Shown here: positions 5,540 through 11,432 of the stretch, one piece after another
How the letters are laid out: every line of letters begins with the position of its first letter
How positions within the stretch are numbered: the first letter of the stretch is position 1
DNA from: Oscillospiraceae bacterium
Lineage (GTDB): Bacteria; Bacillota; Clostridia; Oscillospirales; Acutalibacteraceae
Direction of reading: 5' to 3'
DNA length: 11,432 bases
NCBI GenBank assembly: GCA_029004655.1
Contig: JAQVYP010000043.1
Location: 1-11,432 of the forward strand
The notes under the pieces: model-generated
Database searches by the model: none
The model's input: only the letters and a program-made list of their open reading frames with translations
What the model was told of the DNA's origin: nothing
Made by a program: the position numbers and the translations under genes

Positions 5540-6349
5540 TCAAATAATTAAATCATCATTACATGTGGCATCGTTTGTCTCATCTTCTTCAATATAAATA
5601 CCAAGATCTTTTCGCTTTTCAATATCATCATCCGGATGCTCGTTATAATAAGGATCAATAATGAACTTTCTTATTATAGGGAATACATTAAATTGAATGA
5701 GATATGCGCGAAAAGCACGAAAAACGCAAACATATAATAACAAAACAATAGTTATACCAAGAGAGTTTGCGAACCACACGAAAGCAAATGCAATTGCATA
5801 GCAAATCAACAATATTAATGATATAACAAAGTTTTTAAACAATCCTGCAACAGCAAATATAAAGGAATTCTTATATACTTTCCAAACAGACATCTTGAAT
5901 GTAACAACCATCATATAACGATAATATTTTGAAAAACTAAACAATATAAACACTAAAAAAGTTAGTGCCAACATAATCACATTGAACGTGCCTGTTGTAC
6001 TAGTCCAAGCAAAATAAAAGTCAAAAACAATTACACTTAACAGCAGAAAATCAATAATGCCAATTATTAGTCCTTGTTTCCAGTTCTTTTTAATAGTATC
6101 AAAAAAATCACTGCTAACAAAAGTGTGACGATCCCTCGCTGTCGCTCTGGCGACATAGGTTAAACCGGTTTCAGCCACACCATAAGTTAATAGCGGGATT
6201 GAGCACAATATAGTAAGAAGATTTGCAGTGCAAAGCTTCCAAAAGTTCCTAAAATATATTTCAAAAAATTTGATAAAATCCTTTTTTTCCGGCTCATTTT
6301 TGGAAACGCCAGGTCCTTCTTTTGTGTACCTATTTGAAAAAAAGCCCAT
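5540..6349 (-). CDS. DUF624/YesL-like integral membrane protein
   Basis: 269 residues with five predicted membrane helices (about 40-58, 92-115, 122-140, 170-192, 197-217). The pattern FWKLCTANLLTILCSIPLLTYGVAETGLTYVA (36-67), followed by DFF-TIKKNWKQG (81-93), resembles the DUF624 family, whose typified member is B. subtilis YesL. Residues 141-165 (KYYRYMMVVTFKMSVWKVYKNSF) form a basic, aromatic link between helices. The C-terminus is cytoplasmic, acidic and hydrophilic (DPYYNEHPDDDIEKRKDLG, then EEDETND), longer than usual for the family. DUF624 genes often sit beside sugar ABC transporters; none is here. Its role is unknown. GGGGGA lies just before the ATG, inside the 15-bp gap to the upstream gene, so the pair is translated from one mRNA. 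Confidence 0.78.
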   Translation of the reverse strand: MGFFSNRYTKEGPGVSKNEPEKKDFIKFFEIYFRNFWKLCTANLLTILCSIPLLTYGVAETGLTYVARATARDRHTFVSSDFFDTIKKNWKQGLIIGIIDFLLLSVIVFDFYFAWTSTTGTFNVIMLALTFLVFILFSFSKYYRYMMVVTFKMSVWKVYKNSFIFAVAGLFKNFVISLILLICYAIAFAFVWFANSLGITIVLLLYVCVFRAFRAYLIQFNVFPIIRKFIIDPYYNEHPDDDIEKRKDLGIYIEEDETNDATCNDDLII

Positions 6350-6364
6350 TTCAATCCCCCGCTA

Positions 6365-7075
6365 TTATTTCTTTTTTTTATACATCAATTTATTAATTAT
6401 TGCTTCGTCATTAAACCCGATTCTATATGTAGCAGCACAAATCGCCGGCAGAATCAAAACTACTAAAAGCATTGCTAGAATTGCCGGCAGAGATACCTCG
6501 TTTATATTTGCTGCATTTCCGCAAATCAAATCAATTATCGGTCTAAAAGGGACATTAATCAATTTGTATAAACCAAATAAATTATACGAAGTCAATTTGC
6601 ATACAATAAGGAATACATACAAAGCAAATGACGGAATAACAGCAATCAAACCGATTTTAAGTCCCCTGTTCTTATCAATTGGTTTACCATTATATCGAAA
6701 ATCATCACCGTCACGTTTACCTATTGCACCGAGCTTATAATAGATTAGTACAGCAAAAATAACAGCCATAAATAACTGTGAAATTACATTAAGTGACAAT
6801 GTAGAACCTTGCGATAATTTTGAATAATCAGACACTATTCTCTGATTTTCAGCTGCCTTAGGGATAGTATTAGCTTCCCCTTCTGCAAATTCATAGCTCG
6901 AAATTGCTGTGTATTCGCCACTGTCCTGAAGCTCATATGTTGTATATCCAATAACCTTTGTGCCGAGTCCCGTGAAAATAAGCGAAATTGACATATATAT
7001 AATAAAGCACATCACAAACCCCATGACTGTCAATCCATAAATGCTTGCCGCATATTTGAAATTCTGTTTATTCAT
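6365..7075 (-). CDS. Four-helix membrane protein, unknown function
   Basis: I do not recognise this 236-residue protein. It has four predicted membrane helices (about 11-35, 95-113, 139-159 and 196-216). A polar loop of about 60 residues between helices 1 and 2 (TTYELQDSGEYTAISSY, then a Glu/Ala/Asn-rich stretch) is probably outside the cell. Basic cytoplasmic segments are GKRDGDD-RYNGKPIDKNRGLK (119-140) and the C-terminal YKKKK. No catalytic motif is evident. A GAGGT site (around 7084-7088) precedes the ATG by about 8 nt. It is the first gene of a two-gene operon with the DUF624 gene 15 bp downstream, suggesting that the two proteins act together in the membrane (inference). A perfect palindrome stands in the leader. 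Confidence 0.75.
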   Translation of the reverse strand: MNKQNFKYAASIYGLTVMGFVMCFIIYMSISLIFTGLGTKVIGYTTYELQDSGEYTAISSYEFAEGEANTIPKAAENQRIVSDYSKLSQGSTLSLNVISQLFMAVIFAVLIYYKLGAIGKRDGDDFRYNGKPIDKNRGLKIGLIAVIPSFALYVFLIVCKLTSYNLFGLYKLINVPFRPIIDLICGNAANINEVSLPAILAMLLVVLILPAICAATYRIGFNDEAIINKLMYKKKK

Positions 7076-7119
7076 TCAATAAACCTCAATACGTATAAAT
7101 TATTTATTTTATATTATTC

Positions 7120-7149
7120 ATGTTACAAATTAAATTTAATTTGTAACAT
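7120..7149. promoter_or_regulatory. Perfect 30-bp palindrome in the leader of the DUF624 operon
   Basis: The left half ATGTTACAAATTAAA (7120-7134) is the exact reverse complement of the right half (7135-7149). It begins about 7 bp after the predicted -10 box, so it sits at or just after the transcription start. It could be an operator for a dimeric repressor or a 5' hairpin protecting the mRNA. A terminator role is less likely because it is all AT-rich and lacks a T run. Confidence 0.6.
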
Positions 7150-7155
7150 CATATT

Positions 7156-7184
7156 AGTTTATCATAAAAACGTCACCATTTCAA
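7156..7184 (-). promoter_or_regulatory. Probable promoter of the DUF624 operon
   Basis: On the - strand, TTGAAA (7184-7179) is followed by 17 bp and TAAACT (7161-7156). TG lies one base ahead of the -10 (TGATAAACT), making it an extended -10 site. The leader would be about 73 nt. Confidence 0.5.
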
Positions 7185-7210
7185 GCGAAAGCTAAAAAGT
7201 TCACAGAATG

Positions 7211-7240
7211 TTAAAAGGGCAAGCATTAACGCTTACCCTT
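7211..7240 (-). terminator. Terminator of the cmk-plsC-ispH-rpsA operon
   Basis: On the - strand, AAGGGTAAGC (7240-7231), loop GTTAAT and GCTTGCCCTT (7224-7215) form a 10-bp stem with one wobble pair, followed by a T run. It starts 10 bp beyond the stop codon of the ispH-rpsA gene. Confidence 0.85.
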
Positions 7241-7250
7241 GAAAAATACA

Positions 7251-9281
7251 CTATTCAGCAGAATTCTCTTCTGTTGTTGCTTCTGCTTTTACTTCAGCTG
7301 TTTCTTCTTTTGTTTCTTCTGCTGTTTCTTCGCTTGTCTGTGTGTCTAAAAGAGCACGGATTGACAGACTGACACGCTTTTTATCAAGGTCAATTTCAGT
7401 GATCTGCACATTAACTTCTTGACCAATAGAAAGTTCGTCTTGTGGCTTATCAATGCGTCGGTCAGCAATCTGCGAAATATGAATAAGTCCATCAACGCCA
7501 GGAATGATACGGGCAAATGCACCGTATGCAGTCATGCTTACGACCTTAACATTTACAACACTGCCAGCACTGTAAGTGTTTTTGAAAACTTCCCATGGAT
7601 TCTCATCAGCCTTTTTGTAGCCAAGCGAAATCTTGCGTTTCTCAGCATCAAGAGATTTAACATAAACCTCAATTTTATCACCGACAGAAACAATTTCCGA
7701 AGGATTTTTAATTCTCTGCCAAGACAGCTCTGAAATATGAACCATTCCATCAACGCCACCTAAATCGACAAAAGCACCATATCCTGTAAGCGACTTAACA
7801 GTGCCGTTAAATTTATCTCCCACAGCAATGGTCTCCCACAGCTTGTTTTCTGATTCTTTTCTTAATTGGCTAAGAACTGCACGGATTGAGCCGATAGCAC
7901 GACGGCCGCGCTCAATTTTAATAACTTTAAAGTTAACAGTTTTACCTTTAAGATCCTCTATATTATCACTGCGAGATGCCGTAGCCTGTGATGCAGGAAT
8001 GAAGATTCTTACACCGGTATAATAAACAGTTAAGCCACCCTTGATGATTTCAGAAACTGTGCCTTCCAATGCCTCGCCTGATTCACTTGCTGCAACAACC
8101 TTGTCCCATCCTGCAATTGCATCAAAACGGCGTTTTGAAAGCATTACAGTACCTTCTTGATCATTGGTTTTCATAATAACCAAATCAAGAATATCGCCAA
8201 CCTTTACCGCATCAGTAAGTTTAACATTAGGATCACTTGAGAACTCTGACTGAGCAACAAATCCGGCTTGCTTTCTTCCGATATCTACTTGTAACTCGGT
8301 TGGACCTACTGCAAGAACATATCCCTTGACTTTCTGATCTGTATTTAAACTGCTTAGAGAAGCCTCTAGCGCCTCCTCAAAAGTCATTTCATCATAATTT
8401 ACTTTTTGTTCTTCTTTTTCTGGTGTCAAAGCGTCTGACATAGTTTTAAGAACCTCCTTTATAATACCAGCAGGTGTAGAAGCACCCGCCACAACGCCAA
8501 TACTGCTAGCATCACTAAACCATTCACACTTTAGTTCATCTGCCGTTTCAATCAAGTGTGTATTTAAGCAGTTTACACTGCACACCTCACTTAATTTTTT
8601 GGTATTCGAGCTATGCCTGCCCCCGATTACAATCATGGCATCACATTGTTGGGACAAGAGCTTAGATTCTTGCTGCCTTTTCGCAGTTGCATTACATATT
8701 GTATCAAAAATCTTTGTGTTTGTATATACCTTTTTTAAAGTTTTTTGACAATTGTTCCACATATCATTATTAAAAGTAGTTTGCGAAACAACAGAAATAG
8801 GCTCATTTGATTCTATTTCCCCATTTATCACAAAGCTTTCAAGCTCTGTTTCATCGGCAAATACGAAACATTTTCCTTTGCTATGGCCTATTATGCCAAC
8901 AACTTCTTTATGATCCCTATCACCAGCTATTAAAACAGTTCGACCGTTTTCCCCCGCTTCTGCTACAATTTTGTGTATTTTAGAAACGAACGGGCAAGTA
9001 GCATCAGCAATTTTAGCCCCGAGAGTTTCAGCCTGATCGAAAACAGCTCTTGGCACTCCGTGTGAGCGAATTACCAGTACTTCGTCCTGTAAGACTTCCT
9101 CAGGAGATTCTACAATTCGAACACCCTTAGAGTTCAATTCTTCCACAAGCTGAGGATTATGGATTATTGGCCCCAATGTACACACCTTTTCGCCCTTATT
9201 TAGAAGGTCATATACCATTTCAACGGCACGATTTACGCCAAAGCAAAAACCGGCTGTCTCTGCAAGTATTATATTACTCAA
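7251..9281 (-). CDS. ispH: Fusion of 4-hydroxy-3-methylbut-2-enyl diphosphate reductase (IspH) and ribosomal protein S1-like domains
   Basis: 676 residues from a TTG start. Residues 1-285 are a complete IspH, the [4Fe-4S] enzyme that makes IPP and DMAPP in the last step of the MEP pathway. Cluster cysteines are in GFCFGV (Cys13), DATCPFV (Cys96) and TICNAT (Cys196). His41, His74, His124 and Glu126 are in place, as are SQTTFN and GASTPAG. After a linker (TMSDALTPEKEEQKVNYDE) come four S1 RNA-binding domains at about 312-383, 403-469, 489-556 and 574-642, then an acidic Glu/Thr/Ala tail. E. coli S1 has six such domains. The third and fourth are the most canonical (YGAFVDLGGVDGMVHISELS and YGAFARIIPGVDGLIHISQI). 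This fusion is known in Clostridia. I prefer TTG at 9281 over an upstream in-frame GTG at 9296. The TTG has GGGAG 8 nt upstream, overlaps the plsC stop as TTGA, and gives the normal IspH N-terminus (SNIILAETAGFCFGV). The GTG has no ribosome site. Confidence 0.93.
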   Translation of the reverse strand: MSNIILAETAGFCFGVNRAVEMVYDLLNKGEKVCTLGPIIHNPQLVEELNSKGVRIVESPEEVLQDEVLVIRSHGVPRAVFDQAETLGAKIADATCPFVSKIHKIVAEAGENGRTVLIAGDRDHKEVVGIIGHSKGKCFVFADETELESFVINGEIESNEPISVVSQTTFNNDMWNNCQKTLKKVYTNTKIFDTICNATAKRQQESKLLSQQCDAMIVIGGRHSSNTKKLSEVCSVNCLNTHLIETADELKCEWFSDASSIGVVAGASTPAGIIKEVLKTMSDALTPEKEEQKVNYDEMTFEEALEASLSSLNTDQKVKGYVLAVGPTELQVDIGRKQAGFVAQSEFSSDPNVKLTDAVKVGDILDLVIMKTNDQEGTVMLSKRRFDAIAGWDKVVAASESGEALEGTVSEIIKGGLTVYYTGVRIFIPASQATASRSDNIEDLKGKTVNFKVIKIERGRRAIGSIRAVLSQLRKESENKLWETIAVGDKFNGTVKSLTGYGAFVDLGGVDGMVHISELSWQRIKNPSEIVSVGDKIEVYVKSLDAEKRKISLGYKKADENPWEVFKNTYSAGSVVNVKVVSMTAYGAFARIIPGVDGLIHISQIADRRIDKPQDELSIGQEVNVQITEIDLDKKRVSLSIRALLDTQTSEETAEETKEETAEVKAEATTEENSAE

Positions 9282-9877
9282 TACTTCAACTCCCACAGCT
9301 TAACTATTCTATCCATTATAAGCTCGGCAACTCTTTTCAATTCGTTTCTCGAATCGTCAACCATAGCAAGCTCTTCAGAAGAAATCGGTTTACCATATCT
9401 AATGGTTGCTTTGCAAAACAGGCGAAGCTTTCCTTCCCGATATATTGACACAGGGACAACAGGTGCACCTGTTTTCGATACAATTACAGCTACACCACTC
9501 TTAGCACGCTTTGGTATTCCGTCCTTGCTTCTTGTTCCTTCCGGAAAAATACCCATGGCTTTATTCTCTTTAATAATGTTCACAGCAGTATCAATTGCCT
9601 CTGCACCACCGCCGCCACGCTTAACTGAAAATCCACCCATTGCCTTGAAAAATCCGCCCAATATTTTATTTTGAAAAAGTTCTTCTTTGCCCATAAAGTA
9701 GATCTGGCGTCGACATGTAACAACTAAAAATGCGATATCGGTCATTGAAGTATGGTTACAGCACAAAATAGCGCCTTTTTCCTTTGGAACGTTTTCAACA
9801 CCAACACATTTTAGCCTAAATAAAATTTTGACAAGCGGCCACGCCAATGTTTTGATAACCCTGTAAAAAACTGACAC
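9278..9877 (-). CDS. plsC: 1-acyl-sn-glycerol-3-phosphate acyltransferase (lysophosphatidic acid acyltransferase)
   Basis: 199 residues. The acyltransferase motif I, NHTSMTD (His42, Asp47), is the catalytic NHx4D. Motif III, FPEGTRSKDG (111-120), binds the glycerol phosphate. GAPVVPVSIY (137-146) is motif IV. A hydrophobic N-terminal segment (about 8-22) would attach the protein to the inner membrane face. It acylates lysophosphatidate at sn-2 to make phosphatidate for membrane lipids. Length is normal for short Gram-positive PlsC. The start is GTG at 9877, chosen because AAGGGG lies 8 nt upstream and no other in-frame start fits. The stop TGA overlaps the TTG start of ispH-rpsA, so translation of the two is probably coupled. 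The cmk stop lies 12 bp upstream. Confidence 0.92.
   Translation of the reverse strand: MSVFYRVIKTLAWPLVKILFRLKCVGVENVPKEKGAILCCNHTSMTDIAFLVVTCRRQIYFMGKEELFQNKILGGFFKAMGGFSVKRGGGGAEAIDTAVNIIKENKAMGIFPEGTRSKDGIPKRAKSGVAVIVSKTGAPVVPVSIYREGKLRLFCKATIRYGKPISSEELAMVDDSRNELKRVAELIMDRIVKLWELKY
9290..9294 (-). promoter_or_regulatory. Ribosome binding site that decides the ispH-rpsA start
   Basis: GGGAG lies inside the end of plsC, 8 nt before the TTG at 9281. The alternative GTG start (9296-9294) overlaps this site and has no SD of its own. Confidence 0.65.
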
Positions 9878-9889
9878 AGTAATTACCCC

Positions 9890-10558
9890 TTATAGTTTTT
9901 GTTTTACAATATTAGTGATTAATTCTATTGACTGTTGCAATGTATTGTCTGTAGTGTCAACCATAATAGAATCCTCTGCAGGTTTTAGCGGTGCAATCGC
10001 ACGATGTGAATCGTTATAATCACGCTGTTGTAAATCCGATAAAACATCTTCAAATTTAATATTTGGATCCTTTAAAATCAATTCATCATATCTTCTAGCC
10101 GCTCGCGCATTTGCATCTGCTGTCAAAAAGATTTTGATTTTTGCATCAGGCAGCACAACCGTCGCAATATCTCTGCCATCCATAACAACATTATGCTCTC
10201 TTGCAAGCTTGCGCTGCAGCTCCAGCAAAAAGGTACGAACGACAGGCAACGCAGAACATTTGGATGCCATCATGGAAACTTGCGGCGTACGAATTTTTTC
10301 CGAAACATCTTTACCGTTAAGCATTACTCGTTGCTCATTATCGATATAAACAATATTAACCTTTGTTGTTTTAAGAAGTTCTTCAACAGCTTCTGTATTA
10401 TCAGTATCAATACCGGCGGCAACAAGTCCCAGGCCAATTGCACGGTAGAGAGCGCCGGTGTCAACATAAATATACCCCAATGTCTCGGCCACTTTTCTGG
10501 AAATCGTGCTTTTTCCGGCGCCTGCAGGTCCATCTATTGCAATAGCTATTGTATTCAT
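9890..10558 (-). CDS. cmk: Cytidylate kinase
   Basis: 222 residues, the normal size for bacterial CMP kinase. Visible are the P-loop GPAGAGKST (10-18), VDTGALYRA (32-40) with the CMP-binding Asp33 and Arg39, DGRDIATVV (127-135), the lid ARAARRYDEL (151-160) and RDYNDSHRAIAPLKPAEDSI (179-198), all diagnostic of Cmk. It phosphorylates CMP and dCMP for nucleotide and phospholipid (CDP-diacylglycerol) synthesis. The frame stays open upstream to 10696, but that extension overlaps the previous gene and does not resemble Cmk. ATG at 10558 has GGGGG 7-11 nt upstream and gives the family N-terminus MNTIAIAIDGPAG. It is followed after 12 bp by plsC and preceded by a 52-bp gap to the flavoprotein gene. 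Confidence 0.95.
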   Translation of the reverse strand: MNTIAIAIDGPAGAGKSTISRKVAETLGYIYVDTGALYRAIGLGLVAAGIDTDNTEAVEELLKTTKVNIVYIDNEQRVMLNGKDVSEKIRTPQVSMMASKCSALPVVRTFLLELQRKLAREHNVVMDGRDIATVVLPDAKIKIFLTADANARAARRYDELILKDPNIKFEDVLSDLQQRDYNDSHRAIAPLKPAEDSIMVDTTDNTLQQSIELITNIVKQKL

Positions 10559-10610
10559 TAAATTACCCCCATCTTTCACTATTAAGTATAAAAAAATAAT
10601 TGTAAATGAA

Positions 10611-11432
10611 TTATTCCAGTGCCGCTTTACCTGCGGCATGCCCTGTAGAAAATGCAATTTGCAGATTGAATCCTCCGGTATACGCATCGACGTCAATTAT
10701 CTCACCGGCAAAATAAAGCCCGTCCACTACTTTAGATTTCATGGTTTTAGGGTCAATTTCTCCAACCTTGACACCTCCGCTTGTAACGACAGCTTCCTCA
10801 ATCGGTCTTAATCCAATAACCTCTAGCCTAAGCCTTTTTAAAACATTTATAAGTTTCAATCTTTGCTCCTTGGTAATTTGGTTAACCTTTTCCTCCGGTG
10901 AAATCTGCGAAAGCTTGATCACAACCGGTATCAGTTTGCTGGGAAGCAAATCCTGTATCGCATTAGAATAATTTTTATTGCTGTATTTTTCAAAATCTCT
11001 CAAAATCCTGGCATCTAGCTTTGCTTCATCCAACGCCGGTTTTAAATCAATATCAAAATAATAATGCGTTTCGGGGACTTTACTCATGTGTGCCGAAGCA
11101 CTGAGAGCTATGGGTCCGGATAAGCCATAGTGTGTAAGCATCAGCTCGCCAAAGTCTGAAAAAACCGGCTTTTGCCTGTCCTTTTCCGAAACAGTTACAG
11201 CAACGTTTTTAAGGCTGAGACCCTGCAAGCTGCTGCACCATCCCTCGCGCACCACCAGTGGAACCAGTGATGGTCTCAAGCTCGTTATAGTGTGTCCGAC
11301 ACTTGCAGCGAGTTCATATCCATCCCCGGTCGAGCCAGTAAGCGGATAGGATTTTCCGCCTGTTGAAATTATCGTTGCGTCTGAATTAATTATTCTGCCG
11401 TCATCACATTCGACTCCGGTGACTTTTCCGTC
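10611..11432 (-). CDS. NAD(P)/FAD-dependent oxidoreductase, HI0933/YhiN family, C-terminal 273 residues
   Basis: The frame is open from the stop TAA (10613-10611) to the window edge, so the N-terminus with the first FAD-binding GxGxxG lies outside. At the visible start, TIISTGGKSYPLTGSTGDGY, then LAASVGHTITSLRPSLVPL, is the hallmark of HI0933-like flavoproteins. The C-terminus GLYFAGEIIDVDAYTGG, then FNLQIAFSTGHAAGKAA, is the second FAD-contact region. The middle part (HYYFDIDLKPALDE to about VIKLSQISPEEK) is the inserted domain of the family. Relatives include E. coli YhiN and BaiN-like proteins. Their reaction is mostly unknown, so no substrate is assigned. It is the first visible gene of the operon with cmk, plsC and ispH-rpsA. 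Internal TTG and GTG codons occur around 11279, but nothing there suggests a start, because family sequence continues upstream. Confidence 0.92.
   Translation of the reverse strand, partial: DGKVTGVECDDGRIINSDATIISTGGKSYPLTGSTGDGYELAASVGHTITSLRPSLVPLVVREGWCSSLQGLSLKNVAVTVSEKDRQKPVFSDFGELMLTHYGLSGPIALSASAHMSKVPETHYYFDIDLKPALDEAKLDARILRDFEKYSNKNYSNAIQDLLPSKLIPVVIKLSQISPEEKVNQITKEQRLKLINVLKRLRLEVIGLRPIEEAVVTSGGVKVGEIDPKTMKSKVVDGLYFAGEIIDVDAYTGGFNLQIAFSTGHAAGKAALE

Noticed and set aside
6228..6740. Open + strand frame of 170 codons opposite the DUF624 operon
   Set aside because: It spans the junction of two well-supported - strand genes, has no ribosome site, and its product resembles no protein. 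It is an antisense shadow.
7215..7240. Possible shared regulatory motif between the ispH-rpsA and small-gene terminators (AAGGGTAA then GC)
   Set aside because: Both are simple terminator stems of similar composition. The match is short and explained by hairpin structure plus chance.
10193..10561. Open + strand frame of 122 codons opposite cmk
   Set aside because: It lies entirely antisense to a textbook Cmk sequence and has an odd composition with no domain pattern.
10559..10696. Possible 46-residue N-terminal extension of Cmk
   Set aside because: The extension overlaps the end of the flavoprotein gene, shows no family similarity, and a ribosome site with a canonical N-terminus is present at 10558.
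1..11432. Search for CRISPR arrays, tRNA or rRNA genes, phage genes, toxin-antitoxin pairs and defence clusters
   Set aside because: No regularly spaced repeats, cloverleaf or rRNA sequence, and no gene of those families was seen on either strand.

Overview
The window looks like ordinary chromosome from a low-GC Gram-positive bacterium, most likely a Clostridia member of the Oscillospirales/Ruminococcaceae type. I infer this from the AT-rich sequence, the Gram-positive Shine-Dalgarno sites, the secreted SH3b protein, the use of GTG and TTG starts, and above all the fusion of IspH to ribosomal protein S1. That fusion sits in the order HI0933-type flavoprotein, cmk, plsC, ispH-rpsA, which is familiar from Clostridia. 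No species can be named from the sequence alone.

Layout. Bases 1-200 hold the C-terminus of a short-chain dehydrogenase (+). Next, on the + strand, come a ComEC-like metallo-beta-lactamase-fold protein with a signal peptide, behind a near-consensus promoter, and pgeF/yfiH. Bases 2237-2633 hold no gene. They contain two nested small mobile elements (MITE-like), an outer one of 316 bp with a 155 bp palindromic one inserted in its left end, and then a strong terminator hairpin between convergent genes. From 2634 to the right edge everything is on the - strand: a DUF2304 membrane protein with its GT2 glycosyltransferase partner; a secreted protein with two SH3b domains and a C39-like papain-fold domain; a small two-helix membrane protein; a two-gene operon of a DUF624/YesL-like protein and an unrecognised four-helix membrane protein; and the ispH-rpsA, plsC, cmk, HI0933-type operon, which runs off the right edge.

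How the genes work together. The right-hand operon is housekeeping: CMP phosphorylation (Cmk), phosphatidic acid synthesis (PlsC), the last step of the MEP isoprenoid pathway (IspH) and a translation factor (S1 domains). The GT2/DUF2304 pair probably moves sugars on a lipid carrier at the membrane. Most - strand transcription units end in a clear hairpin terminator, and three have a readable promoter.

The most interesting parts are not genes. They are the nested insertion, whose two target-site duplications can be read directly and which moved pgeF away from its terminator, and a perfect 30-bp palindrome placed at the predicted transcription start of the DUF624 operon. I found no CRISPR array, RNA gene, phage gene or defence system, and nothing that I would call a new multi-gene system.
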